The position numbers and the translations under genes were made by a program. 64,000 nt of DNA from Branchipolynoe longqiensis (Eukaryota; Annelida; Polychaeta; Phyllodocida; Polynoidae). Every line of letters starts with the position of its first letter. Position 1 is the first letter of the stretch. The notes beneath the pieces were generated by a model. It had not been told where the DNA came from, did not search any database, and saw only the letters and a program-made list of their open reading frames with translations. The stretch is taken from positions 58,238,042 through 58,302,041 of the forward strand of contig CM059193.1 of assembly GCA_030323885.1 (NCBI GenBank), read 5' to 3'. Of this stretch, positions 1 through 9,537 are shown one piece after another.

Positions 1-228
1 ATGGATAGCTACCGACTTGTGACAGTGTGCACTCATGACGACTTTATAGTGCTGCCCACTGGGAGACCAGACGACCAGCACCATGACCTGATATCCCACT
101 CAGTCACATTATCCTGACACTGAGCTAACCAGTCCTTGCCCTATCCTAATAATGCCACGGGTTCGAATCCCATGATCTACCAAAACAAGAGACGGACGCT
201 CAACTCATTCGGCCATCCCGTCTGGTCT
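1..228 (-). mobile_element. tRNA-derived SINE (family S1), truncated at window edge
   Basis: This is the first of about eighteen copies or fragments of one SINE family in the window. Read on the minus strand, a tRNA-like head (B-box type GGGTTCGAATCCCA near 158-173, and GGATGGCCGAATGAG at the far end near 205-225) is followed by a body containing GGATAATGTGACTGAGTGGG. In complete copies the tail reads (minus strand) GTTGCCAGGACGTAAAACTCC. The 3' tail lies outside the window here. Confidence 0.75.
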
Positions 229-239
229 TGGGTAGCTAA

Positions 240-505
240 TGCTAGGTACACACCTACCGTTTACGACTCGCGCACTAAAACTCGTGACCCGACCCGACCC
301 GCTTAAAACCGAAAACGGGCCGATTAATTTTTCGAATTGCGAATCGCAATCGTAAGGAAGCACTTTTAGCCCTAAAATTGAGTTTTAAGTCGCGAATCGC
401 AATCGGTAGGTGTGCTAAGGGGAGTGCACACCTCACGACTTTTGGGAAATTTTAGATCGAATACGGTAGGTGGGTGCGGGAAAAACGGTAGGTGTGTACC
501 TAGCA
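240..505. mobile_element. MITE with perfect 23-bp TIRs and TAA target duplication
   Basis: A 266-bp element starts TGCTAGGTACACACCTACCG and ends with the exact inverted complement. TAA flanks it on both sides (237-239 and 506-508). A 3-bp TWA duplication is typical of PIF/Harbinger transposition. The interior is noncoding and contains several further GGTAGGTG/CACACCTACC half-sites. It lies a few bases from the head of the SINE at 1-228. Confidence 0.85.
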
Positions 506-508
506 TAA

Positions 509-1060
509 CATATTTCATTTGCAAATGAAGTACAACACCGCTTCCGGTTGTCCCATTTTCCCGCAGTAAATTACTCAAGGTTATATACAGCACATATATA
601 TATGTGTATAGAGTATATATATGTGTATGTATATGGGTAGAGTTCAGCTGCAAAACCCCATAGACCCCAATACAAGAATTTAATTAAAATATTAAACAAA
701 TTATTTGAAGGTAATTTTAATTCTAACTAATTTCACTTTTCTTGTGATGAAATGATATTAGAGCAAAGAACAAAAAAAATAGGAATCTAAAGAAATGAAC
801 TTTTTGAAGGATTGATTCCAGTGTTTATCTGAAAATGTGAATTGACGTTTATGGGGTATTCAATCAATAGGATACAACTATAATAGCCCTTGGACATGTT
901 AGCCACCCTTAATTAATAGAAATCCAGACAGTTCTTCAGATGTGGTGGATTGTAGCAATTGTCACTGGCTCCAAGATATACATAGTGCTTGACAAGTATG
1001 CATCCAGTCGGGACTTGAAACAGTTCACCGTCTTGCATATATGTATGTATGTGTGTGTGT
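509..1060. other. AT-rich stretch, no gene recognised
   Basis: I see no coding exon or complete element here. There is a TA/TG microsatellite-like patch at about 592-640 and another TATG/TG patch at about 1037-1063. The rest is AT-rich unique-looking sequence, probably intergenic or intronic to the lectin gene. Confidence 0.4.
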
Positions 1061-1063
1061 ATA

Positions 1064-1320
1064 TGAGCCTGTCTCAAAAGGTGCTAACTCTTCGTTTTTT
1101 TGTCCATAGTAATGATTGACACAAAACAGCACAGAAACAGCTACACTGAAAACACAAGGACATTTGCTTCAAATCAAAATGTATTCTATTGGGATTATGA
1201 AACACCATGTAAAAAACAAATCAGTTTATCCTGAGCAAATACATAAGTAGATAGTGTGTTGATCGTTACTATGGACAAAGTTTTGTCCCATATTGCTTAG
1301 CACCTTTTGAGACAGTCTCA
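1064..1320. mobile_element. MITE family E (TA insertion, TIR TGAGNCTGTCTCAAAAGG)
   Basis: A 257-bp element with inverted ends TGAGCCTGTCTCAAAAGG and TGAGACTGTCTCAAAAGG, flanked by TA. A second copy lies at 63157-63416. TA target sites fit the Tc1/mariner superfamily, but no transposase is present to confirm it. Confidence 0.75.
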
Positions 1321-1471
1321 TATACAGACCCACACATACATACATATATGTACGTTACCACAAAGCAACAACGAACCACTGTGGGTAATAATAGTGTAGT
1401 GGTCTGCACTGACCTCTCAGGCAAGTAACCACATAGACAGGTAGGCGTGGGGAGTGTATTGATATCAGGGA

Positions 1472-1544
1472 GCCTAGGTGGTGAAATGGTTAGCACACTG
1501 GCCCGGAATGCAAAGAGATGTGGGTTCGAGTCCCACTCTAGGCA
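1472..1544 (+). tRNA. tRNA-like sequence, probably a SINE head
   Basis: The 73-nt sequence has matching acceptor ends (GCCTAGG with TCTAGGC), an A-box-like TGGTGAAATGG and a B box GGGTTCGAGTCCCAC. The D-arm region resembles animal tRNA-Gln. The anticodon stem pairs poorly, only about three of five pairs, so a functional tRNA is unlikely. Near-identical copies at 1792-1864 and a diverged minus-strand copy at 4214-4287 favour a SINE head. Confidence 0.35.
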
Positions 1545-1791
1545 CAATATTTCCCATTTTCATCACCCCCACGACACTGGTGCCGTGACCAGGATCCTGT
1601 ACAAGCTTTGTGCTGTATGGTTGTCGAACCTACCCTGTGTATGTATGTGTTAGTGCATTGTCTGTATGTATGTAATTGTAAGCATTACAAGACTTACAAT
1701 TCCAGGGGGACGAGTGTAGTGGTCTGCACTGACCTCTCAGGCAAGTAACCACATAGACAGGTAGGCGTGGGTAGTGTGTTGATATCAGGGA

Positions 1792-1864
1792 GCCTAGGTG
1801 GTGTAATGGTTAGCACACTGGCCCGGAATGCAAAGAGATGTGGGTTCGAGTCCCACTCTAGGCA
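1792..1864 (+). tRNA. tRNA-like sequence, second copy
   Basis: Essentially the same 73 nt as 1472-1544, with TGGTGTAATGG in the A-box region, which is slightly closer to a canonical tRNA. The same anticodon-stem defect is present. Confidence 0.35.
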
Positions 1865-1888
1865 CAATATTTCCCATTTTCATACACC

Positions 1889-2231
1889 CCCACGACAATA
1901 TATACAAGTGGGAGCAATAATATTGTCAAAATAATATTCCAACCAAAAAGGAGCATGTGGCTCCTTCCACCCACCTATATACAAGTATATACTGTGTAAA
2001 TGCTTCTGACCGAGTGGCGAAGGCAGCCCCATGAGAAGCGGGGGGGGGGGGGGGGCGAGGTGCATGCGGTCACCCCCCCCCCCCACCCCCATCCCCCACC
2101 ACTACAGAGGTTATTACACGCGATAAAGGGTTTATCTCTATCCATATATATATATAGAGAGAGAGAGCTAGAAATCCCCAACAGACAGATTGTGACCATT
2201 TAGCCCATCAGCAATCAATCAATCAATCAAT
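1889..2231. other. Low-complexity spacer with G and C homopolymer runs
   Basis: Contains a run of about 15 G (2041-2055), C runs at about 2073-2082, a TA/GA simple repeat at about 2143-2167 and an AATC repeat at about 2213-2229. No gene was recognised. Confidence 0.6.
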
Positions 2232-2269
2232 TCAGGTACTGGGAGAAGGGCAATGGGACCAAACTAAGC
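2232..2269 (-). CDS. Possible terminal exon of the two-CTLD lectin gene
   Basis: An acceptor-like CCACCCTTGCAG lies directly upstream on the minus strand. The exon would begin with two bases that complete the split codon left by the exon at 2817-2929. It reads about 12 residues (W-S-H-C then P-S-P-S-T) to a TGA. Phase fits, but the usual CTLD ending (W, five residues to C, then a final C) is not present. It could be a fortuitous match, with the real last exon outside the window. Confidence 0.22.
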
Positions 2270-2281
2270 CTGCAAGGGTGG

Positions 2282-2789
2282 CCCGGTGTCGCAGTTTGAG
2301 CGCCCTGCCAGTTTCAGCTGACTGCATACACTCAAACTCAAGGCATTGTCAATGGTCGTGAGTAATCTTCATACAGAAAATACAGAAGAAGTGAAATATC
2401 TCTAAAACCACAACACCTATTAACAAATCGCTTAGTAGACATATAGAAAACATCTTTACCAAAAAGATTATATTAAATTTATACGGTTAGGGTTCTTGAT
2501 TTCTATTTATTTTGAATAAAGCTAATGTTTTGCACTGCGCGTACCGTCAAACTCAAGGCATTGTCAATGGTCGTGAGCAATCTTCATACAGAAAATACAG
2601 GAAAAGTGAAATATCTCTAAAACCACACCACCTAGAAACAAATCGCTTGGTACACATATAGAAAACATCTTTACCAAAAACATTATATTATATTCATAAG
2701 GTTAGTGACGATGCTGTTAGATTTTGACGCATGCGCATGAAACTGACAGTCAGCTGAAACTGGCAGGGTGCTCAAACTGCGACACCGGG
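2282..2789. mobile_element. TIR element family J, copy 1
   Basis: A 508-bp element whose ends are inverted copies of CCCGGTGTCGCAGTTTGAG, followed by CCCTGCCAGTTTCAGCTGAC. The interior holds two tandem copies of a module of about 200 bp (key words GTCAATGGTCGTGAGCAATC, AGTGAAATATCTCTAAAACC, GAAAACATCTTTACC). Related copies are at 12852-13445 and 47028-47707. No clear target duplication was found. Confidence 0.8.
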
Positions 2790-2816
2790 GATCAGTCTGT
2801 GGAGTAGGCTACATAC

Positions 2817-2929
2817 CTTTGCTGTCATCTGAGCGTACAGCTCCACACAGGGCCAGGTGCTCCGGGGTGCTGCTAGGGTGACCGTACTTCCAATTGGTGT
2901 ATCCCGAAATGCTACTGTAGTCAGACCAC
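2817..2929 (-). CDS. C-type lectin-like gene exon: C-terminal part of CTLD2
   Basis: This exon of 113 bp has an acceptor TCCTCAG upstream and a donor G|GTATGTAG downstream on the minus strand. It encodes W-S-D-Y then SGYTNWKYGHPSS and LCGAVRSDD. This matches the CTLD region around the second-half W, the sugar-site loop and the conserved Cys. Where Ca2+-binding CTLDs carry EPN or QPD, this one has H-P-S, so it probably does not bind sugar by the classical mechanism. It begins with one base completing a codon, which fits the two-base overhang of the exon at 7317-7396. It ends in phase 1. A TIR element sits about 28 bp from the donor in the following intron. Confidence 0.75.
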
Positions 2930-2950
2930 CTGAGGACAGGACCAAATGAA

Positions 2951-3242
2951 GTTAGTTGTTGGAGTTTTGCGTCCTGGCAACATCTAAGGTCATATTAGGA
3001 CGTGTACTGGATCGTGACCGTGCATACTTTATAGTGCTGCCCCACTGGCAGACCAGGCTGCCAGCACCATGATCTGATATCCCACTCAGTCACATTATCC
3101 TGACATGGAGCCAACCAATAATGCCGAGTGCCTTGACAAGTATCAATTTTGTAAGTCATTGGTTTGACTCGACCGGGAATTGAACTCCTGACCTTCTGCA
3201 CTGGAAGCCTGCACTTTACCAATTCGGCTAATGCGTCCGGTC
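2951..3242 (-). mobile_element. SINE family S1 copy
   Basis: Nearly complete copy in minus orientation. The tail end TTGTTGGAGTTTTGCGTCCT is at the left and the body CACTCAGTCACATTATCCTG in the middle. The tRNA-like head is at the right, with a diverged TTCGGCTAATGCGTCCGG. Confidence 0.8.
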
Positions 3243-3445
3243 ACCAAATGAAGTAGAGACGGTGAGTAGATATACAATTTTGTCTTGCGTTGTTATAAAT
3301 CAAGAACCTATGAAGGGTTCAGACGCAAAAACCAACAAATGCCAGCCGGGCAGAAATGAAACCATGACTACCACGTTTGAGATGAATCATTCCAATAATC
3401 AAGTCTGGTGGGGTTTATTTTCTTCAGAAGCTTCTACATCCCTTA

Positions 3446-3889
3446 AGCCCCTGTCAGACCTTGCCGGACTGGGGAACCGGACACTGTCCGGTACTGTATG
3501 GCGATGTTCGGGGACCGTCCGGTACCCATCCGGCAGGGTCCGGTGGTGTCCCGTACAAGTTTTGAACGTTTTCCAAACTTCTGCCAGACTGACGTATCCG
3601 GTTCGTGTCCGGTATGTCCGGTACCCATCTGTACATGTCCGGTACCCATCTGTTGGTGTTCGGTTTGTCCGGTACATGTCCGGTACCCATCCGTTATGTG
3701 TCCAGTTCTCGTCCGGTTCTCGTCCGGTACATGTACGGTACTTATCCGGTTGTCCGGTGGCACAATTAACCTAATTTTACTCTCCATTTCGATACATTTC
3801 GATAGATTTTGTCACCGGACAACACCGGACTAGAAAATTCTTTGTCCGGTGGTCTCCGGTACTCAGTCCGGTACGGTGTGACAATGACT
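3446..3889. mobile_element. Harbinger-like MITE with GTCCGGTACCCAT subrepeats
   Basis: A 444-bp element flanked by TTA (3443-3445 and 3890-3892). Ends AGCCCCTGTCAGACC and, inverted, AGTCATTGTCACACC. The interior has many degenerate GTCCGGTACCCATCC units, which are open in several frames but not coding. It contains the AAGTTTTGAACG...CCAAACTT inverted motif at about 3556-3590. It is related to the element at 23395-23752. Confidence 0.75.
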
Positions 3890-3892
3890 TTA

Positions 3893-4213
3893 TATAATGA
3901 ATGCCCTACTCACAATTACATTCATAGACATAAAGCACAACAAAACATTCTATTTTCACAGAAAACAACTCAAATGGATTTGTCTGTTTTGCCCCTGAAC
4001 CCATCATATTATATTTTGTATGAATTCATTGCTAATCAGATTTATTTTTAAGTGGTTAAGTAAGGACTAGGCTGTCACTGCTCTACTTCAATGAACACCT
4101 TTTAGAACTGTTTACATGGCCAGTGTTGTTTAGGTAGTACAATGCAAATTGTCAATAGATTGTGGTGTGTGGGGGGGGGAGGGTGGGGGGGATTACAAAT
4201 GCAGGAAACATTG
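3893..4213. other. Unassigned sequence
   Basis: AT-rich sequence with one G-rich run (4172-4190). No exon or complete repeat recognised. Confidence 0.4.
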
Positions 4214-4287
4214 CACCCAGAGTGGGACTCGAACCAACACTTCTGCCATTCCTGAGCTAGCATCTCGACCATTAGACTATCTAGGCT
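4214..4287 (-). tRNA. Diverged tRNA-like unit (SINE head), minus strand
   Basis: The minus strand reads GCCTAGATAGTCTAATGGTC and then GGTTCGAGTCCCACTCTGGG. It is the same family as 1472-1544 but more diverged, and clearly a retroposed relic. Confidence 0.35.
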
Positions 4288-4576
4288 CCCTTATTAGCCT
4301 ACCCGCGGCTTCCTATGCAGGGGCGTAGCCAGGCATACGCGCGTATGCCAAAACGTCCACATCGTTTTGTCAACAATAACAAAAATTAAAAAATAATAAA
4401 GAGAGAGAGAGAGAAGGCATGTAGTAGTCCGGAGTGTCGAAAACTCAAGTCTAAAGTCGAGGGGCGTGGACCTCTCCGCCATCATGGCCCAGGGCACCTG
4501 GAAGTCCGACGCGGTGCACGCGTACGTGCCCCCGTCAGGTGACCTCGGTCGCCCCGAGAGCCTTGGCCTTGTGTTT

Positions 4577-5145
4577 TGGGTCAGCTCCCGGGCCTACCTC
4601 CTCCCAGGTCCCTCCGGGCCCCTCTGCGGACGTGGACGAGGTGGACTGACCTGCCCAAGAACATTTGCATGCCCTATACGTACCCCCTTGCTTCATACTG
4701 ATTCTGTACCTGTTTTGCCCAATAAACCCTTCCTTTACTCCCACATCCGTCTCGGGCTTCCTCTGTCCAGATCGGCTCATAATTCTGAATTGTGGTTGAT
4801 CCGGCGGGAAGCTCGAGACGCCCCCTACCAGGCCTCCGGGAACCCTCCTCCTTCCCGCCCTTTCCCCTGACCTGCATTCGGGCCCCATATCCTCACGTCG
4901 ATGGATTTACCACGCCCACCCACCCTCTTGTTGCAGCCACTGCGTGGGGGTCGGCTCCCAGGCCTACCTCCCCCCAGGTCCCTCCGGGCCCCTCTGCGGA
5001 CGTGGACGAGGTGGACTGACCTGCCCAAGAACATTTGCATGCCCTATACGTACCCCCTTGCTTCATACTGATTCTGTACCTGTTTTGCCCAATAAACCCT
5101 TCCTTTACTCCCACATCCGTCTCGGGCTTCCTCTGTCCGGATCAT
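4577..5145 (+). repeat. Pair of ~196-bp direct repeats with a polyadenylation motif
   Basis: Repeat 1 (about 4577-4772) and repeat 2 (about 4950-5145) are nearly identical and start 373 bp apart. Each contains CCTCTGCGGACGTGGACGAG, then CCCAATAAACCC (AATAAA), and ends TTCCTCTGTCC. The GC-rich, CpG-containing spacer and the AATAAA near the repeat end are reminiscent of LTRs or of a collapsed retroelement. I found no coding domain, primer site or target duplication to prove that. A hAT-like end CAGGGGCGTAGCCAG sits just upstream at 4318. Confidence 0.55.
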
Positions 5146-5279
5146 GAGTCTAATACTTACAATTACAACTTGCACAACATATACAGGGAAGGTTCAACAC
5201 TATACGGTGCATAGTTTGCATAGTCTACTGGTCATGGCACCAATATTTTGGTTGCATAAGGAGGGAACTTGTACAATGT

Positions 5280-6370
5280 GACGGTGGACTGCTGATGTAT
5301 TGATGGTGTAGTGGTGGTGTAGTGGTGGTGTAATGGTGGTGTAATGATGGTGTAATGATGGTGTAGTGGTGGTGTAGTGGTGGTGTAGTGGTAGTGTAAT
5401 GATGGTGTGTTGGTGGTGTAGTGGTGGTATTGTGACAGTGTAGTGTTGGTGTAGTGACATTGTGATGATTGGTGTGTTGGTGTGTTGATGGTGTTGTGAT
5501 GGTGTAATGGTGGTATAGTGATGTTGTGATGGTTGTCATAATGGTGTAGTGGTGGTGCAGTGGTGGTGCATTGGTGGTGTTGTGATGGTGTAGTGATGGT
5601 GTAGTGATGGTGTTGTGACGGTGTAGTGATGGTGTAGTGATGGTGTAGTGATGGTGTAGTGATGGTGTAGTGACAGTGTTGTGATGGTGTTGTGATGGTG
5701 TAGTGATGGTGTAGTGATCGTGTTGTGATGGTGTAGTGATGGTGTTGTGATGGTGTAGTGATGGTGTAGTGATGTTGTTGTCCTGATTGTAATTCTGTGT
5801 AATTATGGTGTAGTGGTGGTGTTGTGACCGTGCTGTGATTGTGTAGTGATGTTGTTGTCCTGATTGTAATGATGTGTAATGATGGTGTAGTGGTGGTGTC
5901 GTGGTGGTGTAGTGGTCGTTGATGAGGTGGTGTAGTGGTGGTGTTATGACGGTATTGTGATGGTGTAATGTTTGTGTAGTGATGTAATAAGTGTTGTGGT
6001 GGTGTATTGTGGTGTTGTGACGGTGTAATGATGGCGTTATGATTTTAATGATGGTGTAGTGGTGGTGTTAGTGATGTTGTGATGATTGTAGTGACGGTGT
6101 AGTGGTGGTGTAATGGTGGTTGTAATGATGGTGTAGTGGTGGTGCAGTGATTGTGTTGTGGTGGTGGTGCTGTATGGTATTGCGGTGTTGTAGTAGTGAT
6201 GTTGTGATGATTATAATGATGGTATAGTGGTGGTGTAGTGATGTGATGATTGTAATGATTGTAATAATGGAATAGTGGTGGTGTAGTGGTTGTGTACTAA
6301 TGGTGCAGTGGTGGTGTAGTGGTGATGCAGTGATGGTATTGTGATGGTGTAGTGGTGGTGTTGTGGTGAT
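5280..6370. repeat. GT-rich degenerate minisatellite (GTGTAGTGATG units)
   Basis: About 1.1 kb of degenerate 9-12-bp units of the form TGGTGTAGTGATGGTG, resuming at 6637-6725 after an interspersed repeat. The minus strand reads CACCACTACACCATCA, giving His/Thr-rich open frames that are by-products of the repeat. It lies in the lectin intron between the exons at 7317 and 2929. Confidence 0.9.
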
Positions 6371-6371
6371 T

Positions 6372-6636
6372 GTATTGATTGATTGATTGGTGGTTTCTTT
6401 ACGCTGTGTCGGCAGCATAAGCCATGTTCACGTCGAGAATTGTTTGTTTTTTATTCAACCATCGCTTTTACAGAATGCAAAAGCACAGAATCAATTTTGT
6501 GTCAGTACACTGTGGATTTAAAAAACTCACAGTTGCATAATTTGTGGCTAAAGGAAATAGAATTAAGATAAAAGTTAAAGGTTGTTAATTGATCTAATTT
6601 GTTTAAGGGACTATATGTGATGATATAGACCAGCTG
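6372..6636 (+). mobile_element. Interspersed repeat family I, copy 1
   Basis: Begins with GATT repeats, then GGTGGTTTCTTTACGCTGTG and TCGGCAGCATAAGCCATGTT. The same sequence family occurs at 19346-19616 in the same order over about 265 bp. It is probably a SINE-like element. It splits the GT-rich array. Confidence 0.65.
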
Positions 6637-7029
6637 ATGATGGTGTAATGATGGTGTAATGATGGTGTAGTGGTGGTGTAGAGGTTGTGCAGTCACGATG
6701 TTGTGGTGGTGTTGCATGGTGTTGGGGTTATTGTGAGGGCATTATGCTGATCCTGAGGAAACTGTCATGGCACTGATCAAGGTTCGCTTAGTTGACATCG
6801 ACAAGGCTCAAACCTAGATTCTGGGCCGGGTGCTCTAACTATTCGTCCACAAGTGGTATCAACATTAACAGAGCTGTTCGAGCCAGCTGTGCACGTGGCT
6901 TATTGAGGTGAGTGTGGACTGTGTGCTACTAAATGTCGTCTGTACTGACCCAGGTGAGAGCAGACAACATTTCACCCATGTCACTAAACATTGCAGCAAC
7001 ACAGAGAACGATTTTACCATAAGGGAATA

Positions 7030-7222
7030 CAGTAAATCCTCCCTAACCGACCACCTCCACAAACCAACCACTCCCCTATATCGATCACTTTATGTGGATC
7101 CCAAACGATCGCCCATACAATACAATTGTAACGATAAAAAAAAACTCCCTAAACCGAACACATACATAAATGAACCATTTAAAGTCGGTCCCATGGTCGG
7201 TCGATTTAGAGAGGTTTTACTG
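7030..7222. mobile_element. pogo-like MITE (family D), copy 1
   Basis: A 193-bp element flanked by TA, with ends CAGTAAATCCTCCCTAACCG and, inverted, CAGTAAAACCTCTCTAAATC. The CAGT start and TA target are typical of pogo/Tigger elements. Other copies are at 31164-31361, 62209-62400 and 62403-62596. Confidence 0.85.
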
Positions 7223-7316
7223 TAGATTATTTTATTTAATTGACAGTAGATGAAAATTAGTATTTAAAAAAAAGGGGCTAGGCCAATCAGAAGCGCTGTT
7301 GAGTGGATTGGAAAAC

Positions 7317-7396
7317 ACTTGCGTCCATTTGGTTTGGTCTCCTTCCAGTTTATTCAGGCCAATCCACACGTCCGCAGTAAATTTCATCAGGTTAAA
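7317..7396 (-). CDS. C-type lectin-like gene exon: WIGL segment of CTLD2
   Basis: A short exon of 80 bp lies between simple-repeat arrays. The acceptor TTTTTTAACCCAG precedes it. It starts in phase 0, which matches the phase-0 end of the exon at 10264-10418. It encodes FNLMKFTADVWIGLNKLEGD, including the hallmark CTLD motif W-I-G-L. It ends with two bases (GT|GTTTTC), which the first base of the 2817-2929 exon completes to give V-W-S-D. The donor GTTTTC is weak, so the exact 3' edge is the least certain part. The motif and the phase agreement on both sides make the exon credible. Confidence 0.7.
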
Positions 7397-7618
7397 CTGG
7401 GTTAAAAAATTAAATATACAAAAAGAAGGAAAAGGTTAATGAGATTAAGATCCAAAATTTACTGTTATATACATTTTTTTTCTTTTTTTAATTCACAGAT
7501 ATTAAAGTGAGATTCTTACTAATATGATACTTTATAATTGTCAGGATAGTTTAAAAAAAAAATGAATATTATCAACAATTTGATGGTTGACTGAAAGTCG
7601 TCACTATCCAGAAACAAG
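7397..7618. other. AT-rich intron sequence
   Basis: Intronic A/T-rich sequence between the lectin exon and the G/A minisatellite. It includes the polypyrimidine/acceptor region of the exon at 7317-7396. Confidence 0.5.
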
Positions 7619-9515
7619 AGGCGGGAGGTTGGGAGTGTGAGGTGGGAAGTGTGAGGTGGGAAGTGTGAGGTGGGAAGTGGGAGGTGGGAAGTAGAAAGTG
7701 GAGGCTGGAAGTGGGAGGTGGGAAGTAGGATGCAGGAAGTGGGAGATTGGAAGTGGTAGGTGGGAAGTAGGAGGTGGGCAGTGGGAGATGGGAAGTGGGA
7801 GATGGGAAGTAGGAGGCAGGAAGTGGGAAGTGGGGTGGAAAGAGGGAAGTGGAAAGTGGGAGGTGGCAAGTAGGAGGCAGGATGTGTGAGGTAGGAAGTG
7901 GGGGTGGAAAGAGGGATGTGGGAAGTGGGCGGTGGGATGTGGGAGATGGAAAGTCGGAGGTGGGTAGTGGGAGGTGGGAAGTGGGAGGTTGGAAGTGGGA
8001 GATGGGAAGTGGGAGATGGGAGGTAGGAAGTGGGGTGGAAATAGGGAGGTGGAAAGTGGGAGGTGGGAAGTGGGAGGCAGGAAGTGGGGGTGGAAAGAGG
8101 GAGGTGGAAAGTGGGAGGTGGGAAGTGGGAGGTAGGAAGTGGCAGCTGGGAAGTGGGAGGTGGGAAGAGGGAGGCAGGAAGTAGGAGGCAGGAAGTGGGA
8201 GATGGAAACTCAGAGGTGGGTAGTGGGAGGTGGGAAGTGGGAGGTTGGAAGTGGGAGATGGGAAGTGGGAGGTGGGAGGCGGGAAGTGGGAGGAGGAAGT
8301 GGGGGTGGAAAGATGGAGGTGGAAAGTGGGAGGTGGGAAGTGGGAGGTGGGAATTGGGAGGTAGGAAGAGGGAGGCGGGAAGTAGGAGGCAGGAAGTGGG
8401 TGATGGAAAGTCGGAGGTGGGCATTGGGAGGTGGGAAGTGGGAGGTTGGAAGTGGGAGATGGGAGGTGGGAAGTGGGAGGCGGGAAGTGGGAGGCGGGAA
8501 GTGAGCGGTAGGAAGTAGGAGATGGGAAGTGGGAGATGGGAAGTGGTAGGTGGGGAGAGGGAAGAGGGAGGTGGGAAATGGGAGATGCGAGGTAGGAGGC
8601 AGGAAGTGGGAGGGGGAAGTGGGATGCGGGAAGTCGGATGCATTAAGTGGGAAGTGGGAAGCTGGATGTGGGATTTATGAAGTGGGAGGTGGGACACAGG
8701 AAATATGAAGTCAATAAGTGGGAAGAGGGAGGCAGGAAGTGGGAGGCAGGAGGTGGGAGGTGGGAAGTGGGAGGCAGGAAGTCAGAGGCGGGAAGTGTGA
8801 GGCAGGATGTGTGAGGCGGGAAATGGGAGGTGGGAAGTGGGAGGCAGGAAGCCAGAGGTGGTAAGTGGGAAGCAGGATGTGGGAGGTGGGAAGTGGGAGG
8901 TAGGAAGTGGGGGTGGAAAGCGGGATCTGGGAAGTGGGAGGTGGGAGGCGGGAGGTGGGAGGTAGGAAGTGGGAGATGGGAAGTGGGAGGCAGGAAACCA
9001 GAGGTGGTAAGTGGGAAGCAGGATGTGGGAGGTGGGAAGTGGGAGGTGGGAAGTGGGAGGCAGGAAGCCAGAGGTGGTAAGTGGGAAGCAGGATGTGGGA
9101 GGTGGGAAGTGGGAGGTGGGAAGTGGGAGGCAGGAAGCCAGAGGTGGTAAGTGGGAAGCAGGATGTGGGAGGTGGGAAGTGGGAGGTGGGAAGTGGGAAG
9201 TGGGAGGTGGGAAGTGGGAGGCAGGGAGCCAGAGGTGGTAAGTGGGAAGCAGGATGTGGGAGGTGGGAAGTGGGAGTTGGGAAGTGGGAGGCAGGAAGCC
9301 AGAGGCAGGAAGCCAGAGGCGGGAAGTGGGAGGCAGGATGTGGGAGGTGGGAAATGGGAGGTGGGAAGTGGGAAGATAGAGACCGGAAGATGGGGGGGGG
9401 GGTGGAATGATGGAAGTGGGAGACGGGAGGTGGAAGGTGGGGAGTTCGGCAGGCGGAGAGTTCGGCGGACGGGGAGTTGGGGAGTTCAGCAGGTGGGGAG
9501 TTTGGCAGGCGGGAG
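7619..9515. repeat. G/A-rich minisatellite (GGGAGGTGGGAAGT units) with a higher-order repeat
   Basis: About 1.9 kb of near-pure purine sequence on the plus strand built from 7-14-bp GGGAGGTGGGAAGT-type units. From about 8845 to 9330 a higher-order unit of roughly 70 bp (with GGAAGCCAGAGGTGGTAAGT and GCAGGATGTGGGAGG) repeats several times. Runs of GGG spaced by 2-5 bases give dense potential for G-quadruplex or triplex DNA. It fills most of the lectin intron between 7396 and 10264. Pro/Ser/His-rich open frames on the minus strand are artefacts. Confidence 0.93.
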
Positions 9516-9537
9516 ACGGCGAGCATACCCTTCCTTA

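Larger units (their letters stand above)
1393..1888 (+). repeat. Tandem duplication (320-bp offset) carrying two tRNA-like units
   Basis: The segment beginning GTGTAGTGGTCTGCACTGAC at 1393 is repeated from 1713 to about 1888, almost without change. The second copy stops early. Each copy contains one 73-nt tRNA-like unit. The arrangement looks like a local duplication of a tRNA-derived SINE rather than two independent insertions. Confidence 0.8.

Noticed and set aside
3262..3774. 170-codon plus-strand frame and its minus-strand counterparts
   Set aside because: Most of it lies in the GTCCGGTACCCAT subrepeats of a MITE; open on several frames and both strands.
4312..4480. hAT transposon starting CAGGGGCGTAGCCAG
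   Set aside because: A single plausible left end; no matching inverted right end or duplication was found.
7519..9526. Pro/Ser/His-rich proteins of 270-390 codons on minus
   Set aside because: Translation of a G/A minisatellite; composition is fully explained by the repeat.
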